From contig BDDD01002682.1 in assembly GCA_001972305.1 (NCBI GenBank), positions 186,001 through 250,000 on the forward strand: a DNA stretch of 64,000 nt, written 5' to 3'. Under the pieces are notes generated by a model. It was not told where the DNA came from, ran no database searches, and worked only from the letters and a program-made list of their open reading frames with translations. The translations under genes were made by a program, and so were the position numbers. Below, in pieces: positions 24,866 through 36,599 of this stretch (position 1 is the first letter of the stretch; each line of letters starts with the position of its first letter). The stretch comes from Cephalotus follicularis (lineage: Eukaryota > Streptophyta > Magnoliopsida > Oxalidales > Cephalotaceae).

Positions 24866-25742
24866 TAATTGCTCTAAGCGCCAACTGCTATCTCCTAAGT
24901 AAAGTGCCAACGCTCTAATTGGAGGTGTTAACGGTTTATAGACTTAAGAGATCGATGAATATGGCTGTCCACCAGCTCATAAACAACTCAAACCAATATA
25001 TCAATCCAACACTCGACCCAGAGGAGCTATAAGCTCCAGTGGTCGGTTACAACTCATAAACCCCTTTAACACTAAGATCCATACTCGTGGTTCCAGAATC
25101 AGCAGAGAGAAGAGATTAGGCTTATAAGCTCAAAATCTCCATTCTCTCTCAGATCTCTATTTCAATCAATCATTCATCGGGTCAATCACCCTAACTCATG
25201 CATCTAGTCCTGCTCTAGCAGTTCATAACAGTATATTTCATTAAAGGTAGAAATATGCATGAGTTCAAAGCATATATGTAAAGCCTACCTCGATAACGGT
25301 TGGGTTTGTAGATCTGGGTGAACTGGCTGTTAAAACCATTACAGATCTGGAAGAATCTACTGTTAAACTGGGATATGGTTCTTCCCTCAGGCTCTACACA
25401 CTGCTACGAGTCCAACGACTCCTTCTTCGCTCCAATCCAAGCTTTCTCCCTCTAACTCACCCTCTCACTGTCTCTCCCTCTCTAGATTAGGAGGTGATAA
25501 TGAAAGAGTGAATGGGAGATGAGAAATATTGTGTCCTTCAGAAGCTGAACTATCTATATGTCTAGAGACTTCTTTTGGGTGAAATCTCAAAACTACCCCT
25601 TTTTGGCTCTATTGAACCCATACTATCCAAAGATAGCCATGGAAAGGAGAATATTATAGCAATAATATACATCTCATGCCATCATACAACATCGCATGAT
25701 ATCATTTAATACCAACAGTTTATACCAGACTCGGGGCTTACA

Positions 25743-26254
25743 AGTGAGTTGAGATTTAAGGGTTATACCGACTCTAGTTTCAACAGTGATCCTGATGATC
25801 ACAAGTCAGTTTGAAGATATGCATTCATTCTGAACAGCGGTGTTGTGAGCTGGAGGAGTTCAAAGCATGAGACGACTGTAGACTACACCGCAGAAACAGA
25901 GTATGTTGAGCCTCTGATGCCGCAAAGGAAGCTGTTTGGATGCGAAAGTTCATTGCTGAACTTGAAGTGGTTCCAACCATCACTCGTTCAGTTGAGGTGT
26001 ACTGTGACAACGATGGGGCCGTTGCACAGGCCAAGGAGCCCAGGTCTCATCACCGCTCTATACATATACAGCAATGGTATCACTTGATCAGGGAGATATC
26101 CGACAGAGGAGACGTCACCCTGGAGATTGTTGCCACGGAGGAAAACTTAGCAGACCCACTGACCAAAGCCATGAGCAGTGTAGTACTTGAGAGACGTAGG
26201 AGTACAATGGACTTAGGCTATAGGTCTCCGTGGATTAAGGGCCAAGTGGGAGAT
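25743..26254 (+). mobile_element. Copia-1 RNase H region and PPT (fossil)
   Basis: The right-hand continuation of the Copia RT/RNase H region. It shows the GYTDSS start, an EVYCDNDGAVAQAKEPRSHHRS block and the C-terminal DPLTKA motif that marks the end of Copia pol. The purine-rich GGCCAAGTGGGAGAT at 26240-26254 is the PPT. The fragment is broken. Confidence 0.85.
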
Positions 26255-27994
26255 TATTAGATTAGGGGTGTCCCTGCATGCCACGAGGTGGCTACATACT
26301 TGTATATTACACTCTTAATTAATACATTCTTTGTTCCGTTCATGTTTTATTACGCATATTCCAGTAAAAATGGCATTTTATATATGTATATCCCAAACCA
26401 TCTCTATGGATCAGATTAATTAACACATTAACTAAATACACAAACTTGTCGATTAAGGGTTGGATCTCGTGCCTGGGAGGCTATGAGAATGAGATCCTTA
26501 CACTCTTCTGACAAAATGTTCGAAGTCGTAGGTTCACTTTCTTAGGACAATCGATGAACTGGAAAGATTTGTCGTGTTATGCTAGCTCCTAGGTCATCTG
26601 GATGATGGATCTTCTCATTGCCATTTGGGTTTACCCTGAAGTTAATGTGGGGTGCATGCTTGAAAGCATGTTCACTGAACCGACCCACGATAGGAAACCT
26701 ATTTGGATAGTCAATACCTACATCGATAGGATTCCTATAGGTCTCGGTAGTGTATAGTCAATGGTGACTAGTAGGACATACGTGACCTACGTTGTTTCCT
26801 TTGACTTGAGCGGCTGGCAGGCATCATGTAGTAATCGTTTGGATTTGATTTACACCTTCCCCAGCTCTAACCACGAGCTGGCAAAAGGGTTGTCTTTGGA
26901 CCTTGTGGGAGCTACATGGATGTATGGGCGACTGCACAACAAGGGTTCGTTACACCTGTATTGAGGGTGACCGACTCTATCATATTTATGTCCGCTGTAG
27001 ACTTAAAATCCTGGCCAGGTGTAGTCGGATTGGAAATGGGGTTTCCAGGGAAATCTGCCTATAATCTCAGAGCGTTAATAGATTTATAGTTGTTGCGACT
27101 TTACCTAGGGTTGACATTGATCCAAACCCTAGGCCGCGGTTAGAGCCAAGAATGACAAGCGATACATGCCACATAAACCGATGATAGGATAAAGTACCGG
27201 TTAACCGGATATTCATTGATAGACGTTGTTGTAAATTCCACGGATCCGAGGGATGATTAGATATCATACCGGGGTTATTTTGATAATCGGGGACTATTAG
27301 GATGGTCGTACCAGAAATTTGAGATGTTCTGAAAAATTTATCGTTGTACAGGAATTCGACCGGGCTTTTGGGTCCCACCTGATTTTGGAACAGGTTGACG
27401 TGTGGGGGACACATGTCATTTAGTGAGAGGTTTGCATCTGGGAGATGTTACTTTGTTAGAGAACATTTTATTTGCTGGATATATGTCATTTCTTTAGAAG
27501 TGAGTCCAAGCATCGCCATAATAAAATGTTCCGACCAAAGGGTTGATTGTTTATCAAATAAGTACATTGGGTAATTATTGGGTGAGAGAGCATTAGGAAC
27601 ATATTGGTCTTGGATCTCACCATCCCATGTTGGGCCGAAATTATGCCAATAAAAAGGCTAATTAGGCCGACCCTTGTAATGCTCCATAACCCACTATTGT
27701 TGACTTTGTCTATGGTGTGTTCAACACACTTAAAATGCAAAAGCTTGGCTCACAATTGCATGGGTAAGGAGCCAGGTTTTCTTGGAGGAGAATGAGATAT
27801 ACAAAAGTTGAATTCTAGTCTCATTAAAGAAAGGATAAGAGATATTTTCTAAGACTTCTAAGGCACTTCACCTTTCTCTCTTTCTCATCCGTCTTCTAGC
27901 TCTCTCTCTTTTCCCTTCTTGTAGCCGTGTTTTTTGTCCACCAGTAGAGGACATCTATGAGCTTCAAGCTCTTGAAGATAGAAGAACAAATCAA

Positions 27995-27999
27995 CCTCC
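27995..27999. repeat. Left target-site duplication of A (CCTCC)
   Basis: CCTCC at 27995-27999 is repeated at 43154-43158. The homologous Copia solo LTR shows the uninterrupted site in reverse near 50540. Confidence 0.9.
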
Positions 28000-29815
28000 T
28001 GTCACACCCCGTTCCCATAACAACAATAAAAGTGGTGGCGATTAACATATAAATCCGGCTTATGCAAAATACAATAAAATTAAAACTTTCCATATCCATT
28101 AACAACTCACGGAAGCAGATAATATAAGCCGAAATATAACGTAACATGCATCTCATACCACATGCTCCAACAATAAACATCATCACGGTTAACTGCCCTC
28201 AAACGGAGCGTGAACAATATTCATTATTACAACCACTCATTTATTACAATGATTAATAAACATTCCTCAAAAGTAAACAACATAAAACTTCACTTTGCTC
28301 CTCGGAGCCCAACGGTAACCAACGGCTGCATCAACCTGAAACACACTGAAGTTGTAGGGGGTTAGCCTTTGTCCTCACTATATATATATATCTCAAAACG
28401 TACATTTCACATAAGGTAATGATTTATAGAAATCATGCTTGCACCTCCAAAAGGGGTAAAACGTTTCACAATCATCAATAACCAATTCGAAATACAGTTT
28501 ATCATGGCACAAGATGCACACATATGCTCACAATGCAAAAAAGTCCCAAACAGTCAGCTGTCTCTCACTGACAGTCGGTTGTTCTCCTTCAACAGTCGGC
28601 TGTCTCCTACTTGGAAGTCGGCTGCCCTTAACCAACAGTCGGCTGCCCTCCCTGGCACTCGGCTATCCCTTACCAACAGTCGGCTGCCCTCCTTGGCAGT
28701 CGGCTGGTCCAATACACTTTCCTTTGTCGCCACTTGTCCCAGCATGCCACCTCAGCAAGCCCGGGTAGAGTGACACGTGGACAGTCGGCTATTACCCAAA
28801 ACAGTCGACTGTCCCACCCACAGTCAGCTGCCCTCATCTGGCAGTCGGCTACTCAATCAACAGGAAGCAACCTGCAATACCAGGCACGAACAGTCGACTG
28901 GCTCCTATGCGCAGTCGGCTGTCCTCTATGGGTAGTCGGTTGTTCCTCACGAACAGTCGACTGTTGGCCTCGGACAGTCGGCTTTCCTCCCTGGACAGTC
29001 GACTGCCCCTATGGGTAGTGCCCAAAATCAGCAGAAATCACACATGCTCAATCCACATTAAACCAATTAAACCGCAAAGCACTATCACCACAACACACAT
29101 TCATGCTTTATCACAGTATAACATATGTATTTCACTCATGAACATCATTATAAATGACTTTAAATCACAATTATAGCTTTCCCCTACCTTAGAACTCCAA
29201 GTTAGGAGTTGCAATCCACCTCTTTAAGTCCCGGATCCGAGGTCCTTGCACTCCCAAACCCGTCCAGCAGCCTCCACTGGCCTGATTCCTCCACTGGCCG
29301 AGCCTCCAAGTCCACGGTTCAACACAAAGCTCCATGTATCCACAACACACATACTTTCACTCCATTTTCTCTACTCCCAAACACTCTTGATCCACTGAGA
29401 AAGATGGAGATTGGAGAAGGGAAGCTTGTGTTTTTAGGGAGAAAATCCGGCCCCTCTCCTGCCATCCGCCCAAATGCCAAAACTTCACACTTTTATCACT
29501 TTAAGGCTGACAGCACGTGGGCTGTCTGGCGCCTGGCAGTCGGCTGCCATGACTTGGCAGTCGAGTGTTTCTGCCGACACTCCCACCAGCCGGCTGCTTC
29601 CTCACAGCAGCTGGTTGCTGCCTTCACCAGGGGAGTCCAGTCGGCTGCCTCCCTGTGGCAGTTGGCTGCCCCCTGAACAAAAACACACTAACACACTTTC
29701 TCTTGCAACTTCCAACACACCAAAGGGGAAAAAAAATACAATTCTCATTAATTCAACGTGTAAAATTACATTAGAAATGCAACATTACACCTTAACGAAA
29801 ACCCCGGGCGTTACA
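28000..29815 (-). mobile_element. A 3' LTR
   Basis: 1816 bp, with GTCGRC arrays at 28550-29010 and 29530-29660 and the conserved GGCTAACCCCC block (minus strand) near 28353-28378. A short AT run (28380-28392) replaces several hundred bases found in the copy at 1-2211. Confidence 0.9.
28550..29010 (-). repeat. CAGTCGRCTG array in A 3' LTR
   Basis: About 18 copies of CAGTCGGCTG or CAGTCGACTG with irregular spacing of 15-40 bp. The GTCGGC form dominates; its complement, GCCGAC, is the DRE/CRT core sequence recognised by plant DREB/CBF factors. Confidence 0.8.
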
Positions 29816-29831
29816 TCCACCCCTCCTTCAA
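29816..29831 (-). promoter_or_regulatory. A polypurine tract
   Basis: On the minus strand a purine-rich run, TTGAAGGAGGGGTGGA, sits directly before the 3' LTR. Confidence 0.8.
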
Positions 29832-30104
29832 GGAATTTCTTCCTCGAAATTAAAACAACACCAGGGCAAGTGAGAACAACGCTCTCGCATTTTCTCTTTC
29901 ACGATCCCCCATCTGTTCATGGCCCATAGCCACGTATGGTTCATTTTCACTTACAACCCTTACAAGGAGTTGGTCCTCCTAAACAGTTTACTTACAACTC
30001 AGAGGGTCCGTAAACCCAGAACAACTCTGATTGGTAATAACAAGTCACTTACATAAGCAAAAGAAAACAAACTCATGCTTAAAACAAAAGTAAGGACTTT
30101 TACC
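29832..30104 (-). mobile_element. A region between gag and PPT, non-coding
   Basis: About 270 bp with no similarity to protease or pol that I can see. It joins the end of gag directly to the PPT, so the whole pol segment of the ancestor is absent. Confidence 0.7.
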
Positions 30105-31311
30105 TCACATGATGCCCTTGCCGGTGTCCCTTCGCTGCGAAGGCCCAGCTGCAGTGCCACTACCACCAGCAGGTCCTGTGGTTACTGCCATAGAAATCTC
30201 CGGACAATCCCTCACAAAGTGACCAGATGCTCCACACTTCAGACACAACCCTTTCTTTACCCAGCAATCCTTCACTTGATGACTGGTACGACCACAGTGG
30301 AAACAAACCCCAGACCTTACATTACTCCCCTGACTAGGAGTTCCTTGGGTGGCAGTTTGCTGAGATTGGTTCTCAGATGATCTGGGTGGAGAATCACTGC
30401 CTTGCCATTGTGATGACGCTGGCCTGAACTGAGTAGGGCCTTGTTGGCTCCGCTGCTTACGAGCCTTTTCAGCACGGTCTTCGTTTGAGATGCTCTCTAA
30501 CAACCTTGCCTTCTGAGCGACTTCCACAAAAGTCCCTAGTTCCATAGCCCTGATCCTTGACCGAAGATCCGATCGCAGACCTTTCAAAAACCTCCGTATC
30601 TTTTTACCATCATCAGCTACCAGATAGGGGGAATGCCTGGCTAGCTCCATAAACCTTGTTGTATACTCCGCCATAGTCATTTCTCCTTGGCGTATCTCTA
30701 GGAGCTCTGTCTCCCTTCGTTTTTGCTCAAGTTGAGGCACATAAGCTTCGAGGAACTCCTTCCGGAACCCCTCCCAAGTACAACCGAGTCCAGTTGACTC
30801 CCACTTTGCCTTGACCATCTCCCACCAGTGGATGGCCTCACCCCATAGACGGTAGACGGCAAACTTTAGTTTCTGGATATCTGTACAGTTCATCACATCA
30901 AAGATCTTTTCTAGATCCTGTAAACACCTCTCAGCAATGGTAGCATCCAACTCTCCTCTGAAACTGGGTGGACTCTGTCTCATGAACCTCTCAAGGTCCC
31001 TCCCAAACTGATTACCATCATCACATGCACCCTGAGCAGGAGCCATGTACTGAGGCTGAGCTTGGGCGTACAGTCGCCCGCATTAGTAGCCATCTGTTGC
31101 GATAGGCAGCCATCTGCTACTGAAAGAAATCAGCGATGCGGTCCAACGGATCTCTCACTCCGGGCGCTGCCCCCGGCACATTCACATTAGCAGCTCCTTG
31201 TGGAATATCATCCATAGGGTCTCCTCCAACATTCATTCCCTTGGGAACATTCTCGTTAACAATTCCACGCCTTTCGCGTCTTCTCCGACCATCCATCTTG
31301 TTCCTATATGG
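30105..31311 (-). mobile_element. A gag region
   Basis: Gag-type protein region starting MDGRRRRERRG, then a Pro/Gly-rich part, the capsid core (GRDLERFMRQSPPSF, YRLWGEAIHWWEMVKAKWE, ELLEIRQGEMTMAEYTTRFMELARHSPYL), a Gln/Ser-rich linker and two zinc knuckles, CFHCGRTSHQVKDC and CLKCGASGHFVRDC. It stops just after the RRDTGKGI block, exactly where protease begins in C and Y. It would bind and package RNA. The conserved capsid and knuckles suggest selection on gag until recently; a break lies in the N-terminal part, so it is at best partly open. Confidence 0.85.
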
Positions 31312-31496
31312 AAAAGATGTCATTAGTAGTCATCTCAAGGAAACAATTCGTTAATTGCCAAGGAAAATTTTAGCTTGGATAAGTTCCTTATTCAATTTAA
31401 GCATACATGGAATATGCTCGATTACCACTATTGTAGTATCAATCATTTTGGTTGCCAAGGATAGTATCCCAGCGTTAGCTTATAAAAGGAATATAA

Positions 31497-31508
31497 GCTC
31501 TGATGCCA
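31497..31508 (-). promoter_or_regulatory. A primer-binding site (tRNA-iMet type)
   Basis: TGGCATCAGAGC on the minus strand, 3 bp from the end of the 5' LTR, differs by one base from the site used by Y, Z and C. Confidence 0.85.
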
Positions 31509-32121
31509 CTTTGTCACACCCCGTTCCCATAACAACAATAAAAGTGGTGGCGATTAACATATAAATCCGGCTTATGCAAAATACCATAAAATTAAAACTT
31601 TCCATATCCAATAACAACTCGCGGAAGCAGATAATATAAGCCGAAATATAACGTAACATGCATCCCATACCACATGCTACAACAATAAACATCATCACGG
31701 TTAACTACCCTCAAACGGAGCGTGAACAATATTCATTATTACAACCATTCATTTATTACAATGATCCATAAACATTCCTCAAAAGTAAACAACATAAAAC
31801 TTCACTTTGCTCCTCGGAGAAAACGTTTCACAATCATCAATAACCAATTCGAAATACAGTTTATCATGGCACAAGATGCACACATATGCTCACAATGCAA
31901 AACAGTCCCAAACAATCGGCTGTCTCTCACTGACAGTCGGTTGTTCTCCTTCAACAGTCGGCTGTCTCCCACTTGGCAGTCGGCTGCCCATAACCAACAG
32001 TCGGCTACCCTCCCTGGTAGTCGTCTGTCCCTTACCAACAGTCGGTTGCCCTCCTTGGCAGTCGGCTGGTCCAATACACATTCCTTTGTCGCCACTTGTC
32101 CCAGCATGCCACCTCATCAAG

Positions 32122-32126
32122 CCCGG
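32122..32126. repeat. Left target-site duplication of C (CCCGG)
   Basis: CCCGG at 32122-32126 is repeated at 42119-42123, flanking TG..CA LTR ends. Confidence 0.92.
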
Positions 32127-32296
32127 TGTAATAACCGCAAATTCAATTCGTATACATTGTAATAATGATTAATAAAATGTGCACTCATTTGAATTTAATG
32201 TCCATTTATTATAATTTGTGATTGGTGATTGCTTGGGATGAATGGAGATGCAATTTGGTAAAAATCAAGCTTAAGAAACCCTAAAATAGACCTTGA

Positions 32297-32430
32297 CAGT
32301 CGACTACCTCACAGGGGAAGTCGACTGTCTGGTTTGTGAAGGGGCAGTCGACTATCACAGGGGAGCAGTCGACTGCGTGATGCGTGTTATGGACAGTCGA
32401 CTGGCTAATGCATCCAGTCGACTGGATCGG
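32297..32430. repeat. CAGTCGACTG array 1 of C LTR (U3)
   Basis: Six copies of AGTCGACTG-type palindromes lie 270-400 bp upstream of the TATA-like site. The 3' LTR has the same array at 39660-39790. Confidence 0.85.
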
Positions 32431-33469
32431 TACAGAACAGGTGTCTGTGCATGCCTGTTCAACTGAACCAAGAGGAGATTGCATGGGGGGCAGGTGTCAC
32501 ATGAGACAGGGCTGCCAGAACATGCAATTAGAGTGCTTGCATGCCCTCTATTCTCTCTGCAACTTGCAGACCTACAACCTGCAAGAATCAAAGACAGAAA
32601 GGTGAGAAAAAGGATGCATGTGAGAGAGAGAAGGAAATGAGAGAGTGGAGTAATGGAGCCTGGCGAATTCTAAAATTCCAGACCCCTATATCAGCTGTGC
32701 ATGAGCTGTGAAGGAGTGTTAGAAACACTGAAAAACTGAGGAGAGTTGCTGGAGATTATTGGGAGCTTGCATGTTGATGGATTAGAGCTCAAAGAAGGGA
32801 ATTGAAGCTTTGGAGTTTTTGGTAAGTCCTTAGTTCGAACTCACTGTTAATATGTTGGTAATGTAGCTAGGAGGAATGATGAATACCTTCTATTAACATA
32901 ATTGAAGATAACAGATCCTAGAATTGAATTGGAGATTGTAAATGGATCAAGTGGAAATGGTGACTATAACCTCTAGATTGGATTATAGTTGATGTTAAGG
33001 TCAGGATATGCTTACTGATTTCCTAAATGTAAATATGCATATTCTGTCAACACACTTAAGATCAATGAACCCGAAATTTAATGATATTTGACATAGAGTT
33101 CAAAGAGAAAGTGGTAGAATGGTAAGGGTGATGTTTAAGCCTCAATGAACTTGATGATTAAGCTACTGTGGAATTGTAACTGTTATAATTACTACTGAAA
33201 CCCACTGATACTGATGCATGTTTCCATAAACATGCATGTTTAGATTATATTCACATGGATTGAAAGATTGTTGATGAAAGTGACTTGGAAACTCAAAGAG
33301 AAAGATCAATCCAATTGAACTTGGGATAGCGATTTGAGGTAGGGGTAGTGATATGTTATGGAAGATATTTTATGCATATCATGTATGTTATTTTCTGTAT
33401 GATTGCATGTGCGAAATTGGACATGGAATTGCATACAAACTGCTACTGCCTACACTTTCTGGACAGAAG

Positions 33470-33590
33470 CAGTCGAATGTTCATAATAAAAGTCGACTAC
33501 TCAACCTATCCAGTCGACTGCCAAGGCAAAGCAGTCGACTACTCAACCAAAGCAGTCGACTATTCTTGAGGGCAGTCAACTGTTCTGGGT
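33470..33590. repeat. CAGTCGACTG array 2 of C LTR (leader side)
   Basis: Six or so copies of AGTCGACT(G/A) downstream of the TATA-like site, so probably in transcribed sequence. The 3' LTR copy is at 40830-40950. Confidence 0.85.
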
Positions 33591-34759
33591 AGAAATTGCA
33601 TAACATTGAGTGAATTGCTACTGTTTGGTACTGTTATTGAATTGTATATGCTACCACCATATAGTATATACTGTTTGATGTTATTTAACATCGCTACTAC
33701 TTATATTGCAACGATCGAACGAACTATGTGCTATATGCACTATTCATGGTTTAACCATCATTTTCAAATGAAAACTATTATTTACAAGGAACTACTGATT
33801 TTTCAACTATTGTTTTATCACCTACTGTTTTGTTTCTGAACTGGAAACCACTACTTTAATGATATCGTTTCCTCACATGAGACGTACGATCACTGAAATG
33901 TTATATGTTTCTAAAGAAAACATTTTATATTGCATATCATATATATATATGTAATATCATCGAACTGAATTGACTGATTGATTGTCTATGCATACCGTGG
34001 TCGAGTGATGGGAAGATATCACTGATTACGGCGGTGATCCTACGTGCCAGGAGTTGGCTAGTGCTTATTCACCATACTGATCTGCATCGCAGACCGTGCA
34101 CTGTTATCTGCCCACTAAATGCCGGCAGCACTGTTGACCTCCTATCATCAGCGGAGTTTGGGGTGATAGCTAGGTGGCTCGATGTAGACTAGGGGTTAGC
34201 GACGTCTTGAGCCCATTATTGGTCTTCGGACAAACTGCTGGACTGATTGATTGTACCCTTGTACGGTATCTTTGCATATGGATTGTCTATGGCCACTTGG
34301 CTTGTTTGCTTATATATTGGCACAGTGAAATGTTATTTTAAATATAAACTGTCATACATGTTGCATTTGTATATTCCTTAGCATGCATTATCTTCCTACT
34401 TAGCCAAGTAAGGACAACGGCTAACCCCTACAATTTCAGATTAAGCAATGACTCGGGAGATTGCTACTGAAGCTTGGAGAGCTTCTTATTTTTGATTTAA
34501 GGTTGTTATTTCCCTTATATGTATTGTACTGAACGGATCACACTCTATGTACTGTTGTATTTTTCCTTATGTTAAGGATATTGTTAATTTGTACCCGCAC
34601 GTAGTATGGGATGCGTGCGGATGACTTGTGCTGTAATCCAGTTTTAACTGTTTCCGCTTATGTATTTGAATTGTTATGAGACTACTGGATTATTATTCTT
34701 ATGCTTATTTCTGATATCACCGTATATGATTGTCTAACGTAAAACGGGGTGTGACAGCA

Positions 34760-34771
34760 TGGTATCAGAGC
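34760..34771 (+). promoter_or_regulatory. C primer-binding site (tRNA-iMet type)
   Basis: TGGTATCAGAGC, 3 bp after the 5' LTR end. Confidence 0.92.
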
Positions 34772-34860
34772 ATATTCCATATATGCTAAGCTGGGATAAG
34801 TTTCTCGGAAATTTAATTAAATGTTTCCTAATGATTTTGTCATTCCATATAGGAAACATA

Positions 34861-35995
34861 ATGGACCTACGAAGGGGAAGAAGGGGAAGGCGTAGAGCCG
34901 ACGAGGGAATCAATGCTCCGCCAGTCCCTGAAAATGTTCCGCAAATGAATGAAGGAGTGAATGGTCCTCCAGCACATGACGAACAGAGTAATTTTGATAA
35001 CCTGGCTGATCTTTTTCGTCAGAAGATGCAAGCAAATGCAGCGAACATGGAAAAAATCCGGCAGATGTATGAGACTAACCGGGCATATCCGCAAGCTCCT
35101 GACGCTTGCCATGGCGGTGGTTTTGGCCAAGATCTGGAGCGGTTCATGCGACAGAATCCTACGACTTTCAACGGTGAACTGAATGCTACTGTTGCCGAGA
35201 GGTGGATAAGAGAGGTGGAGAAAATCTTTGCTGCCCTGGAGTGTACTGATGACCAGAAGCTCAATTTTGTTGTGTACCGCTTGTGGGGCGAGGCAACTTA
35301 CTGGTGGGAGAGAACTGAAGCAAAATGGGAAGCCCGTGGACTTGACAGGACTTGGGGTAGATTCCAGTCCGAGTTTCTTGATACTTATGTACCACAGATT
35401 GAGCGAGATCGATGGGAGACAGAACTGATAGAGTTACGTCAAGGAGATATGATGGTAGCTCAGTACCAGACCAGATTTGTGGAGCTAGCAAGACACACAC
35501 CCTATCTTGTGGAGGGTGAAGCACGAATGATCTGAAGGTTCCTGAAAGGCCTTCGACCAGACATCAGGTCTAAATTGTTGTTGTTGCAGCTGAACACTTT
35601 TGTTGATGTTGCTGAGAGAGCCATGATCTTGGAGGCTGACGCGAATGAGAGAAGGGCAGAATGGACTCGTACTAATCAATCGAGGGTCGTACAGTCACAG
35701 GGGCAAGGAAGTAATAATCCTACTAAGTCAACCAAATCTGATAACAGAGGGCAAGGTGGTTCTCGACGCGCACGATCAAGGACACCTGGCCGAAACAATC
35801 AGCCGAATGCAAGTGGATGTGCTTTTTACGGTCGTCAGAATCATGATGAGACTGAATGCTGGAAGAAGATGGGGAAGTGTTTGAGATGTGGTTCACAGGA
35901 TCACATGGTGATTAATTGCCCGATGATGAGGGATCAAGCACGCGGCCAACAGGGGAGTGCTGGTGCTAGTGGTAGTGTTGCGGCGGCTCAACCGC
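34861..35995 (+). mobile_element. C gag region (fossil)
   Basis: Starts MDLRRGRRGRRR at the ATG after the leader, followed by a Pro-rich segment, the capsid core (LERFMRQNPTTF, YRLWGEATYWWERTEAKWE, ELIELRQGDMMVAQYQTRFVELARHTPYL), a Gln/Ser/Arg-rich linker and a zinc-knuckle region (CLRCGSQDHMVINC near 35878-35920). It would form the particle and bind RNA. The start is chosen by alignment with gag of A and Y. Broken. Confidence 0.88.
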
Positions 35996-36362
35996 GGAGA
36001 GACACCGGAAAGGGGATTGTAAAAGGTAGGGTCTACACCTTATCTAAAGATGATGTGCCAGAATCTACTACTGTTGTGGGAGGTACTATCTATATATCTG
36101 GCATATTAGCTCATGTGTTGATTGACCCTGGTGCGACGCATTCATTTATTGCATCTAGTTTTGCTCACAAGTTGCATGGTGTTACTTCTAGACTACCATA
36201 TGTTTTGGAGGTGAGTACTCCTGCGAGTACTTGTCTTTTATCTGATACTGTTATGAAAGACTGTGAAATCGTGGTAGCTGGGATTGAATTGTCCGCTGAC
36301 TTGATAGTGTTACCTATCCGAGATTTTGATGTAATCTTGGGGATGGATTGGCTGTAGACTCA
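35996..36362 (+). mobile_element. C protease region (fossil)
   Basis: Follows the RRDTGKGI block that ends gag in A. It shows the IDPGATHSFI active-site block near 36121-36150 and the LPIRDFDVILGMDWL block near 36310-36354, as in Ty3 retropepsins. Confidence 0.85.
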
Positions 36363-36599
36363 TCATGCTTGTGTTGATTGCTACAACAAGATGATGACAT
36401 TTTATCTGCAAGATGGGACGGAGTGCAAGTTTATCGGAGAGAAGAATGTTACTGCTCTGATCATTTCATATACACGAGCACAGAAGTATCACAAGCAAGG
36501 ATGCGAGGCTATTTGGCGTATGTGATTGACCATACGAAAGGTACGCCCAGTATTGAACAAGTGCCTGTTGTATGTGATTTTCCTAATGTGTTTCCAGAT

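Larger units (their letters stand above)
4205..25742 (-). mobile_element. X solo LTR (Tekay-type), interrupted by Y
   Basis: This is a solo LTR in minus orientation, made of 4205-4951 and 24031-25742 (about 2.46 kb in all), with element Y between them. It starts TGTCATGCCC and ends GGGGCTTACA, and matches the LTR at 46467-48752 in both ends and much of the body. Perfect 5-bp duplications (AGTGA) flank it and no internal region is present, so LTR-LTR recombination probably removed the rest. The body contains tandem repeats (24170-24480 and 24690-24865) and a repeated segment seen at about 4717 and 24041. No coding region. Confidence 0.9.
32127..34756 (+). mobile_element. C 5' LTR
   Basis: Starts TGTAATAACCGC and ends GGTGTGACA. 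Array 1 of CAGTCGACTG lies at 32297-32430, a TATA-like CCCTATATCAG at about 32684-32694, GTAAGT at 32822, array 2 at 33470-33590 and the conserved block ending TTTCAG at 34439. Confidence 0.92.

Noticed and set aside
28435-29929. Several 80-155-codon plus-strand frames in the A 3' LTR
   Set aside because: They run through the CAGTCGGCTG array in different frames and recur in the other LTR with changes; the LTR is non-coding.
32127-34756. A host gene with intron hidden in the LTR (short frames at 33348-33839)
   Set aside because: The same frames occur in the 3' LTR (40712-41260); this is duplicated LTR sequence, not a host gene.
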